A DNA stretch of 64,000 nt. Source: Vanessa cardui (taxonomy: Eukaryota; Arthropoda; Insecta; Lepidoptera; Nymphalidae). How positions within the stretch are numbered: the first letter of the stretch is position 1; every line of letters starts with the position of its first letter. The notes beneath the pieces are model-generated. The model made no database searches. It saw only the letters and a list, made by a program, of their open reading frames with translations, and was not told the DNA's origin. The position numbers and the translations under genes are program-made. The DNA is taken from assembly GCF_905220365.1 (NCBI RefSeq), contig NC_061127.1, positions 3,286,001 to 3,350,000 of the forward strand, read 5' to 3'. Below, piece after piece: positions 26,832 through 37,214 of this stretch.

Positions 26832-27366
26832 AAATAAAAATTTTAACAAAAATAAAAAGAGACTTCAAACAAGAATATGTACTAAAATGTAATAAAAGTA
26901 ATTGCGTATTCAACATATATTTTTAGAGTCCTCCTAAGTAAAATGAAATGAAAAATATTAGTATACTTAAAAGTCGATCTACGATTATATACTGTAGTTA
27001 TAATTATTGCTATATTTGGAGCCGGTGTTAGCCACGGGCATGCGCCTCAACAATCAAAAGAAAGAAGCTATACGAGCCCCATGATTGAGCCCCAGTATAT
27101 TATCCTATAGAAGGTAATTTGTAAAAAACATATATTTTAAAATATATCGTATTATTTTTGATAGATATAGTATGGGGTTTTCTTGGCTGAAGGGTTTTTT
27201 TTGCGTTTTTTTTAATAGATAGTGTGATTCAAGGGGAAGGTTTGTGTATATAATACATGATACACTGATAATTTTAGAAATTTGCAAAGTGATGTCGTTA
27301 ATAAACAAATTCTGTAATATATTCAGTATCAGTATTGCATCCGTGCGAAGCCGGGCGGGTCGCTAG
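26832..27366 (+). mobile_element. Decayed E1 copy 4 ending at a Helitron CTAG
   Basis: Begins with the E1 left arm (TTTTAACAAAAATAAAAAGA onward) and its loop tract, then jumps by deletion to the 3' half of the embedded Helitron. It ends GCGGGTCGCTAG before T. More divergent than copies 1-3, hence older. Confidence 0.65.
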
Positions 27367-27390
27367 TACGTTATAAATCAATGTCCAAAC

Positions 27391-28224
27391 ATGTCCCTAT
27401 TCTCTCAATTTCATATTCCAATTCCACTTCCAATAACCATATTTCGGGCTAGTGCGAACAAACAATACTTTTTACTTGGAAGATCAGGATGTGCAATTGT
27501 ATCTGATGATATTTGCTATCGATATCGACTTTGGGATTTTTATTCGATTTTTAGTTGTGAAGCAACCGCTATATTAAAAGCATTAGAATTCATTCACAAA
27601 GATTCCAATTCAAAGAAATTTATAATTTATTCCGACTCGAAATCATGTCTGATGGCATTACAAAATAGCAATAAAAATAATCCACTTATTACAGAAATAA
27701 AACAGAAAACCAATGAAATAGATGTTTGTAATACTATCAAATCTAGTCCACATGAAATTAAAAAATACATCAAATATAAAATAAAAACAGCTTGGGATCA
27801 ATACTGGAAGTTAGGTAATACATCTAATTTAAACGATTTAAGAAATTCAATTTTTGACAAAGCTCCTACTTCATTTAGCTGTCGCAGAGATCAGGTAATA
27901 ATTACTAGACTACGCATTGGTCACACAAATATGACTCACATCCACTTAATAACAAAAACCAATAAAAATAAATGTAAATGTGGACTTGACCTTACAATTT
28001 CCCATCTATTAGTCGAATGTATGTCTTATAATAATGAAAAAAGAATATGTAATGTAGCTAAAACGTTAAAAGACTGTTTAAATCAAGTAGGTTATTCCGA
28101 AACCCTAAAATTTTTGAAATTAATTAATGTTTATAATAAGATATAAGAATTGTTATGTAACTGTGGTCGCTAATGACCTTAGATGTTAAAAAGCGACCTA
28201 AAATAAATAAATTAAAAAAAAAAA
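27391..28224 (+). pseudogene. Non-LTR retrotransposon ORF2 remnant: RNase H and C-terminal region, with 3' UTR and A-rich tail
   Basis: An open frame of 251 codons (27391-28146) reads as the end of a LINE polyprotein with an RNase H domain. GRSGCAIVSDD, then EATAILKALEF (Glu of the active site), then YSDSKSCLMALQN (Asp), are typical RNase HI strands. The later part, RRDQVIITRLRIGHTNMTH and a CKCG...HLLVEC zinc-knuckle-like end, is the usual C-terminus of I/R1/Jockey-type elements. The first catalytic Asp strand is lost, and the expected WVPSHxGIxGNExAD block between residues about 100 and 112 is deleted, so the enzyme is dead. After the stop comes a short 3' UTR and an A-rich tail to 28224, placing the insertion on the + strand. 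The ATG is only the first in-frame one; the element is truncated at its 5' side. Confidence 0.8.
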
Positions 28225-28574
28225 TACTTTTTACTATCCGTACCTGAGCCTGAACTTCGGAAACTGCACATACATATATCTAGCCACTCATCCAACGAGG
28301 CAAAAAAATGTACCATTAATGACCAAATATTTACATCACTAGCGGGTAATACACATATGTATAATATTTATTTATAACGAGTCTTATTTACATGTCTATT
28401 TTCCGCAGGTATTTTAGAAATTCAATATCATGCAGTCGAGAGGTGTGCTAGTCACGACCCTTAATACTCCGAATCATTCTCCTTTATAAAAAGTGTATTG
28501 GAGCATGATCCGTAATAATAAAACTTTTTGTGACTGGAATTTGGACAAGGTTCAATTATTATTATATATAGAAA

Positions 28575-28758
28575 CTAGTTGTCGCCCGCGGCTTCTCTCA
28601 CAATTTAGTGGGTTGTTTGTCACATGTTCGGTCAAAAAGTAGCCTATGTCCTTCCTTGAATTTATTGTTTACTTCGTACAAAATTTAATCAAATTCGTTT
28701 TAGCAGTTTGGTCGTGAAAGGGGGACAGACAGATTTACTTTCACATTTATAATAATTG
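28575..28758 (-). mobile_element. Family H2 repeat copy
   Basis: Begins CTAGTTGTCGCCCGCGGC and ends CACATTTATAATAATTGAG; middle shares GTAGCCTATGTCCTTCC with other copies. Confidence 0.6.
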
Positions 28759-29226
28759 AGGTTAAAAGACTTCGAAACTCTTCGACTAATCGCTATGAAC
28801 ATTGATATTGCTGCCTGTTTCTGCAAATAATATTTGTCCATCATAAATCTACGGTAGGTATCTTAACACAATTATTATTTTTCCTTATAATAAGCAGTAC
28901 ACTTTTTTCGAGTGCTATGTCATGAGAACATCCCTAAAATAATAATTGGACATGCTTTTGAAGTATACCATAACAGTGAATGGTTCATACAAATGATAAT
29001 AGAAATAAAGAAAATTATTAAAATGAAAAATTCTTATCGTAAAAAGGATATAAATGATAATGATTACATCAAAATTTATATTACTTTTGAAACAATTGTT
29101 TGCTGTTTCTTTCTTACTGTACAAAAAACTTCGTCCATACGTTAGAAGAATATATTTAAAGTAACAGGATAGTATTGTTAAGGCAAAGTTTCCAATTCAA
29201 CTATAATTTAAATATATAGAATTATG

Positions 29227-29264
29227 AATACTATAAAGATCCAATTTTGGATCTTTATAGTATT
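29227..29264. repeat. Perfect 18-bp-arm palindrome
   Basis: AATACTATAAAGATCCAA, two T, then its exact reverse complement. Confidence 0.85.
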
Positions 29265-29372
29265 TGTCTGTATGTAGAGTAACCTTCTGGACTAATGATC
29301 CAGGTCTAAATTTTTTTCTGAGTGCTATATTTTTTTTGGTAATAAATTACACCTGTGCGAAGCGCAAGCTAG
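29264..29372 (+). mobile_element. Short Helitron-like remnant
   Basis: Ends CACCTGTGCGAAGCGCAAG then CTAG before T, the Helitron 3' form. The 5' limit is uncertain and may lie within the palindrome at 29227-29264. Confidence 0.4.
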
Positions 29373-29460
29373 TTAAACATAAAGAAAGGAACAACATACG
29401 TTCCATTAATTGCCTTAAATCTCCTCCCATATTGAGTTTATGCCAACTCTTAAATGGGCT

Positions 29461-29541
29461 GGAAAAAAAGGGAAGGGACTAAAATTTTCACAATGTACAT
29501 TACATTGTGAAGATTTTAGTCCCTTTCCATTTCTTTTTTCC
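29461..29541. repeat. Inverted repeat with about 37-41-bp arms
   Basis: GGGACTAAAATTTTCACAAT in the left arm pairs with the right arm around a 3-nt centre; the outer ends GGAAAAAA / TTTTTTCC also pair with small gaps. Confidence 0.75.
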
Positions 29542-30108
29542 GGTGATTATTTTTCTGTATGAGGCAATTTTACATTTCTTTGTAGAAGGCTCTTAGTAGT
29601 TGTTATATATTACGCATTGGTGATCTGGTTAATATTTTTTATAGAGATAATCACTATCAGATGGTCCATAGTTAGACTGTCTAACTATTTTAAATTAAAA
29701 ATAACAAAAAACGCTAAAGCCAATTTATCTCTAACCTCTTCGGTCTTCTTGATATAAAATATGAAATTACAAATGACCCTGTTACTAATTATTATTTACT
29801 AGTGAATCGTTGAATTAATTAAAATCCTCAAATCTCATAGGTTTCCCCTTAAAAGATAGGATTCTCGGCTGTCAAGGGCCGTGAATCGCGATCAATCTTA
29901 ACGCTGAATATTTTTCGATTTCACTCAGGGGATCGACGAAAAAAACACGATCCAAGAATTTTAATAGTTCGCCTTCACGTTTCACGCTATAACGGTCTCT
30001 TACTTTGTCTTCGTTACTTTGAATATAGCAATGAATTACATATATACAGTAAATTATAATACCGGAATTGGAAATATGTTGACATTCTTAAACAGAACAA
30101 CAACAACA

Positions 30109-30388
30109 GCAGCCTGTAAATTTTCCATAGCTGGGATAAGGCCTCCACTCCCTTTGAGAAGAACATATTCCACTACGCTGTTCCAATTCAGGTTGGTGGA
30201 ATAAACATGTGTCAGAATTTCTATGAAATTAGACACATGCAGGTTTCCTGTTTCGGGTTTTCCACCGACGAGCTCGAGATGAATTATAAACACAAATTAA
30301 GAACATGAATATTCAGTGGTACTTGCCTGGGCTTGATCCCGCAATCATCAGTTAAAATACTCGCGTCCTAACCACTGGGCCGTCTTCC
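30109..30388 (-). mobile_element. SINE S1, reverse
   Basis: CAGCCTGTAAATTTTCC tail to CTAACCACTGGGCC head. Confidence 0.75.
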
Positions 30389-31100
30389 TATTCCGTCCTC
30401 AACACCGATTACTAAACTCAATTACTGCGCAGGACAAATTTATTGTGTACCTACAAGCGTGTGTGCAATAAATATAGAAACTTTGATATATATAAGTTTG
30501 ACCTTCGCCCACTTGCTGTTGCCGGAGCATATTAACAACTTATTACTAAGTTTCAAGATAAGGACGAAGCTCTTTATTTTATTAGCAATTGTCTTAATCG
30601 TGCCCCATTCGATTCACAAACTTTTGCCGACAATCCTCTGAGTTGGGGCACAATCTCCCTTACTTGGGGCAGTTACGACCCGTCGGCCCTTAATGTGGAT
30701 ATTACAGCGAATTTACGTGTTTTCTTTTACTTGTTTGCGGTGATTTAGATACAAGACTACTAAGATTGTATCAAACATCATGTTTATTTTGTAAGAAGAG
30801 AAATATATTTCCGTCTTCACGACGATTCCACAATTAACCTTAATTAGTTAAAGATCTGTTTACTTAAGGGCGCGTCTCTCTACGTTAAATCATCTGCGTG
30901 CGTTAGTAGGAGTGAAACTCGTGCTAACGGGATGTCTTAGAATTGGTAAGAAGATTAATATTCAGCAAAAAAAAAGCAAATTAGATTATATTTGTAATAC
31001 ATAAACAAGATATCTATATTTAACTACAATAATTATATACATTACAACTATTCAAAATAACATACTCTAACAGTTAATTAGGTGGTCTATAAGACATATT

Positions 31101-31350
31101 GGCGACCTCCGTGATCGAGTAGTGTGTACACCGGTTCTCATGGTTATGCCACTCCGAGATCCGAGGTTCCGGGTTCGATTCCCGGCCGAGTCGATGTAGA
31201 AAAAGTTCATTAATTTCTATGTTGTCTCTGGTCTAGGTGTTTGTGATACTTGTGATTATCCATAACACAAGTGCTGTAAGAGTAGTGAGATTAGCTACTT
31301 ACATTGGGATCAGAGCAATGTATGTAACTTTGTCTCATATTTATATATAT
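31101..31350 (+). mobile_element. Second tRNA-derived SINE family (S2), intact copy
   Basis: GATCGAGTAGTGTGTACACC start, GGTTCGATTCCCGGCC as box B, then TCGATGTAGAAAAAGTTCAT and CTTACATTGGGATCAGAG; ends in a TTTATTTATTTA tract. Serves as the reference for the split copy at 13667-15470. Confidence 0.7.
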
Positions 31351-31503
31351 TTATTTATTTATATGTAATGTAAATGTTTTAAATAACTGTCGTGATAATA
31401 TTCCCCTTGATGTTTTTGCCAACTCTTTGTAAAGCAACGAATATCAACACATTTTGATACCTTCTCGTGAAAAGCTTGATTTACAACACTCGACTTATAC
31501 TTA

Positions 31504-31740
31504 AGAACCGAGATGGCATAGTGATTTGAGCGCGTACATCTTAGCCGATGACTGCGGGTTCAAATCCAGGCAAACACCACTGAATTTTCAAGTGCTTAAT
31601 TTGTGTTTATATCATCTCAAACCTGCATGTGTCTAATTTCAAAGAAATTCTACCACATGTGTTATATATGTTCCCAACATTCTTCTTAAAGGGAGAAGAA
31701 AGAGGAGACCTTATCCCAGCAGTTGGAAATTTCCAGTCGG
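31504..31740 (+). mobile_element. SINE S1, deleted copy
   Basis: CCGAGATGGCATAGTGATTT head and GGGTTCAAATCC box B; tail shortened, ends AAATTTCCAGTCGGG. Confidence 0.7.
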
Positions 31741-31742
31741 GT

Positions 31743-31926
31743 AATCTATAAATGGAGAAGTTACTCTGTCTGCTTGTCGCTCTTTCACGACCAAATCGCA
31801 GAATCGCCTTTGATGTAATTTGATATGAAGCAAACTTGAACTCCAAGGAAAGGACATATGCTATTTTTTTGCCTAACACATGACAGCTAAAACCCTGAAA
31901 CGCGAACGAAGCCGCGGGCGACTACT
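31743..31926 (+). mobile_element. Family H2 repeat copy, opposite orientation
   Basis: Ends CGAAGCCGCGGGCGACTACT; carries the CTGTCTGCTTGTCGCTCTTT block complementary to the GACAGACAGA tract of the other copies. Confidence 0.6.
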
Positions 31927-32169
31927 GTTATTATTATATACTTAATTTAATATTCTTATCAAAAGCAAACCAGAATTTTAATATGATATATGTGGAGGGC
32001 GTACTGTGGCCTGTAATTTAGGGGATTTGCGAATATCGTGGTGACAGTATATTAATCACGTTGCGACGTGTCTCCGACAGACTGACGCGCGTCATTGGTA
32101 GCGACGGCGATGCGGGGCTGGTAGTGTAAGTTATGAGATGACAATGCTAAGGTTCACCGATTGCGTTGA

Positions 32170-32470
32170 TTTTTGATCTATATGTTAAACTCGGTTTCAT
32201 GGATATGGGCAAATATTAGAAACCATACAAGTATAAACTTAAATGGCGAAATACATTTTAGATGTCCTAGTATTTTTGAAAATACTTTGATTATTGTCGA
32301 TGCGAATTAAACGTGGGGCATTTAATAATTGTTTGTAATACAGTACCAGATTTTTTAGTCTATATGTTAAACTCAGTTTCATGCATATGGGCAAATGTTA
32401 AAAATAAAATGATCTTATACGGCTGATAACATTTTAATGCCTTTTTGAAATACTTTGAATGGGACAGTGG
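32170..32470. repeat. Diverged direct duplication
   Basis: TCTATATGTTAAACTCGGTT then CATGGATATGGGCAAAT (near 32177) recurs as TCTATATGTTAAACTCAGTT then CATGCATATGGGCAAAT (near 32359), offset about 182 bp; both continue into TTTTTGAAA...ACTTTGA. Confidence 0.7.
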
Positions 32471-32483
32471 GGGCATATAGCCA

Positions 32484-32518
32484 TCCTATAAGCCAGTAAG
32501 AACTACTGGCTTATAGGA
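32484..32518. repeat. Perfect 15-bp hairpin
   Basis: TCCTATAAGCCAGTA, loop AGAAC, then its exact reverse complement. Confidence 0.85.
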
Positions 32519-33359
32519 CGTATGTCAAAAATATTTAAGCTTATACCGAATAGCTCATCATCAAATTAAATGTGCAGCTACGTTTACTAAATTATCTCCT
32601 AACGAGATTAATTAGGAAGAAAATTAGTAGTTACTCTTTTCCACTATTTGAATAGCAGAATGTGTCAATAAATTACAAATACTAAATCCAAGTTGTTATA
32701 TCATTAATATCATCTTGTATTGAGTAATTAGCCTTCTTTATCAAAATTTTTGGCACAAGCTTTAAATATATTGAGAGAAAAAATCTAAAATAACTATGAA
32801 CTATTATTAAAGAAACGAATACTGCGCCCCAAGAAGCATGACAGATGAAGGTGTTATAAGTTTATCATTCCTCTTCGTGAATACAATTCTTGTCACCGTT
32901 TCTTTCAGAAATGTATGATTGTAAATATACATAATATTGTTGTAAGCATATTGTGAAGCAACTGTAAGTATGCCCACTTCATAAAAGCATCATGTAGGGA
33001 GTCCCTAAGATTATAAATAGAGCGGACAGCTCTTTTTTGTAAGATATAATGCAGTTCCATAGTGATACTGTATATCCATATTATGTATAATATATGTAAT
33101 TCATATTTTGCGTTGACAACGAACTACACACACAGATGGTGTAATTACTTAGCTTTATACTTAATTTCCCTTAGTCTGTTAATTTTAATTGTTGGATCAG
33201 AATCTCAATGCTCAATTTATTAGTCATATTTAGAGCTGCAATTCTTCTAATACTAAAAAACCTGGACATTAGTTGTAGTCATTTCAAGGTCATTATTTCA
33301 TCTTTGTCACCTTCTCGAAAGGACATTATATGACTTGTAGTTTGTGCTTCTTGGAATGT

Positions 33360-33640
33360 CCTTTAACTTTAAAGATAGTTAGCAGACTTCGTAATTAAAT
33401 ACATTTCGGACATCTCGTCAAAATTCCAAGAGCCCGAATCACCTAGATTTACGAAGCCACAGAAACGCGATTCGTAAAGCATTTTCTGCCTCGCACAACA
33501 ACTCTTTGTAACTAGCTTATGCTGATGGTTTTTCCGAACCGATACCACTTGAGAATCTTCAAAAATAGAGCCTTTACTTCTCTTAATGACTGGCAAGGCG
33601 TCTATAGTCACTTTCCATCAGGTGTTACTCCTGGCCGTTT
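33360..33640 (-). repeat. Interspersed repeat family R4, reverse
   Basis: On the reverse strand: CACCTGATGGAAAGTGACTA, TGGTATCGGTTCGGAAAAAC and GGCAGAAAATGCTTTACGAA. Shares these blocks with 43905-44140. Confidence 0.55.
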
Positions 33641-34803
33641 GCAAGTAATGTATGTTAAATAATTTAATAAATCATAAAAAAATATACGAGTACACCCATT
33701 AGTTGACCGTCCTGGCTTCGCGCAGGTATAACTGCGGTGCATTTATTAATGTGCAAGATAATGCTCTAAAGAGAAAGTGTCCGCTCAATGGCCACATTAT
33801 GTATACATAAAAGCAAAGATCAATAAATCCCATTAGATGTACCTTTCACCTCCCACAACAATATCCGATTCAATGAAAGCTTTCAGCCTTTGTGATTTTA
33901 TTTTGTAAAGCTTGCTTTTACACATTTATCTAAAAGCAAATTATTGACAACGATAAACTTGTTTAAATCTCTTTCGTAAAACTAGAATAGTTGTGCGAAA
34001 TTGCACAAAAATGTAATTTTTATTGGTACGGACAAAATAAGAGATTTAATTTAAATAATTTTCTATAAATGACATCTAATATCTTTTATTACCATATTAA
34101 AAGTCAAAGTTTTCCAGGTGAATTTGACTCTTAGTAAATCTTTTTGCTATGGTAATGGTAAGATACCATCTTTCCTGTCCCTTACATGGAGTGTGGGAGT
34201 AATGTTTGTGAAAAGGGACGGAACTGTATAAAAGAAAGCCCGGAAACCGCGAGCTATTTGATTTGATTTGAATACTTATTTCCAAGGTGAGATTTAAGAT
34301 ACACACATGATATTATTACTCGTAATCTTTTTCGCAGTAATTCTGCAACAAAATATTGGCTGCGTGTTCATATAAAAAAACCTAGAAATATTTAAAAAAA
34401 TGTTTTTTTTTGTTTTTACCTTTTAGTGGCAAATAAGTTCTATAGTTAATATAAACTTCAACATAAAGTAAGAGTCTACCCAAAATAAAAACCAATACAT
34501 AAATATATCACCATAAAATTATTTTATTTTGGGCCCAAGTGTAATGGTATGATAAATTTAGGACTGCCTAGAAGACATTATTTTTTATATAAAAGTAAGA
34601 AGGGAACGATATGCATTGAAACAACTGACTCAGTACCCTATTTGTTCATCCTTAATGATGTATTTTTAATAACATTGGAAAGCCGTCAAAGAAGGTATAA
34701 TCTGTCTATAACAAAAAATTTACAGACGACTATGTGTAGAGAAGAAATGACAAACCTTTTACGATTTCTCTGCCCATATTGCAGTCTAAGTGAGTGGGTA
34801 TTA

Positions 34804-35078
34804 TTTGGTGGTAGGGTTTTGTTCTAGCCCGTCTAACTCACTCATCAGTTATTTTTCCGCCATATAACAGTACTCAGTATTGTTGTGTTCCGGTTTGAAG
34901 GGTGAGTGAGCCAGTGTAATTACAGGCACAAGGGACATAACATCTTAGTTCCCATGGTTGGCGGCACATCGACGATTTAAAGAATAGTTAATATTTCTTA
35001 CAGCGTCATTGTCTATGGATGATGGTGACTACTTGCCATCAGGTGGCCCATATGCTCGTCCGCCAACCTATACTACAA
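34804..35078 (-). repeat. Family R3 copy, reverse
   Basis: Reverse complement of the R3 consensus, from the ACCAAAT end to GTCCGCCAACCTATAC. Confidence 0.7.
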
Positions 35079-37000
35079 ACAAAAAAAATTTAGTAGTTTA
35101 GTTTGAAGGGGGTCATTATAAGAAGTGCCTGGCAATTTTTATGTAGCAACTTTTTTAACAAGCCATGTTCTAAAGTAACAACAGGCGCTCAGAAAAATCT
35201 ATCATTTAATGTGTTTGACATTAATATTCTTAGTTCTCCCAATGAAATATCATAGTTAGCTTCTTTTAACAACTTTATTTATGCACTTAAATATGTAAGT
35301 CTATATACACATCATCAAATCTTATGTAGTGAATATTTTATGCTAAAAGCAAGTGTTGATTGAAATGATCAATATAATTTATTTTATTTTATATCAAATA
35401 AATAATACAATTTTTTTCGACTCTTCAAGTTTTCGTAGTTTATTTGTAGTGTTATCACATAAATTCGGTGCTACCTATGTATAATAAAGACATTTTGTTA
35501 ATTTATAACAAATATAAGTAGAATATTCAAATATTTTAAAGAATTTTATATATTGTAAAATATTAGAGTAATAGTCTCTTAATATTAAATATAAATATAA
35601 ACAACAACAATAATAATATAAAGTATTTCGTTAATTTTAATTGATTTGGTTGGCACTATGAAGTTTATAATATTGAATACAGCGTATTACTATAGGTAAT
35701 AGGTATATGTAAATTCTGTATTATGTGTAGGTACTCTATGTGTATGTATGCGTAGTGGGTAATTCTGTATAACACAGTGACAATGAAATGAAAATGATCT
35801 CAGTCAGGTCAATTGCCTAATTCAGTCGAGACGTTTCATTGTGATAACTTAACAAGAGATAATTATATTACGTGATTTAGATAATAATATATTGTGAGGT
35901 CACATATCTAAGGTCATAAACTAGTGTAACACAAAATATAAAGTGAGTGATTTTTTATACTGGAAACCTCGTTCGCGAAGTCCTTGAACATACTTCACAG
36001 ATTATTCATGACTTACAGATTACTCTTAAAGTTTTATCGTCTGATATATTTGTAAAAAGTGTAAACCAACATATTTCTGTTATTTAAAATAAAGATATTA
36101 CCAAAATACCAATAACGTCAATTGATTCATTTAATAATAAGGAAACATTTAACGTATATAAATCACTATTTGATTAAATTTTAAACTCTATTTGACTCCA
36201 AAATGTTCAGACAGACACACAGTACAAGAAAAAGAGAGGAAGATCATACATGATGATGTCTAATGTCTGGACAAAACTTTAAATGATAAAAGAAATATAC
36301 ACCAAAAGAAAATAACTGTCTTATTTTAAATTCGAAATTACTGCTTTTTAATTTTCAATGGGCGGTGGTATTTTATTAAAATTATTAAAAAAAAATGATT
36401 ATTATATTTATGCTCACCTGTCTCTTTGCCTATTTGTCTGAGGTTCCAAAGCGATCCCATGTTATCGTATAGTCTTATTTTTATCAAAATCGGTTGAGCT
36501 AACTTTTATAAATAAGGTCGTTCAAGTTTATTTACTGTTACTCCCATGTTAATAATCAATTTTATTAATTAATATTTTTGGAATATTTCTCCATATTTGG
36601 TTCCTCATATAGGAGTTTGGAGGTACGGGATGCGTCATAATCACGTTTTTTTATTCGTAAATTCATGCAATTGTTCTGTTTGTAACCATTTTAATGGTCT
36701 CTGCGAGGTCACTGCCAATTTCATCGTTGACAGTTGAGTTTTTTGTTCACGATTAAAAGTAGCTGCACACACAGATTTTAGTACGTTAAATTTGAAGTTA
36801 TCTTTCATATTTATCTATAAGATATTTAGTAACAGAAATGTCCATTCTGAACTGACTTTTAATGTATTTAGTTTATTAGTCATCGTCAAATGATTGATGG
36901 TAGTTCTTAAAATATCAATTCATAGGTCTAAACGTGAACAAACTATATTTTGATGAGAAAAATAATATACATATTAAAAAAATTGAATTTGAATTGTTAA
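35079..37000. other. Upstream region of gene A
   Basis: No repeat recognised. Contains the AGGTCA cluster described separately. Confidence 0.5.
35806..35942 (+). promoter_or_regulatory. Possible upstream region / first exon of gene A with AGGTCA half-sites
   Basis: AGGTCA occurs at 35806-35811, 35897-35902 and 35911-35916, with a fourth at 36706-36711, all on the + strand. TTCAGT (insect initiator-like) is at 35821-35826, and a GTGAGT donor starts at 35943. A 5' exon here could splice to the AG at 37214. It lacks the GCACGTGCA motif of B and C, so this is weak. Confidence 0.2.
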
Positions 37001-37060
37001 TTTGCCATTGGACAGCGTGGTGGAATGATCTCCAAAAACCCTTCCATAACCGGAAAATAA
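37001..37060 (+). mobile_element. S1 SINE fragment just upstream of gene A exon 1
   Basis: GACAGCGTGGTGGAATGATC and the following CTCCAAAAACCCTTCC match the S1 tail; lies in the putative 5' UTR intron. Confidence 0.5.
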
Positions 37061-37214
37061 ACATAACTTTCTATCACTAAATATTAGTTTCGTGTTGTTT
37101 GAAAGTTATTATCAGTTTTTTTTTTATATATTTCCCGGAGATTTACCTTTACATGCCCATCAAGGCGCGGTGTGCATAATTGTTATGTATGACACAAATG
37201 TTTTTTACTTACAG

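Noticed and set aside
28912..29145. 77-codon open frame, open on both strands
   Set aside because: Low-complexity AT-rich composition and no family resemblance.
34549..34827. 92-codon open frame
   Set aside because: No recognisable domain and its end overlaps the R3 repeat.
37092..37214. N-terminal extension of gene A
   Set aside because: The sequence ends in an acceptor AG before the ATG, and B and C have the same design; the extension is not conserved.
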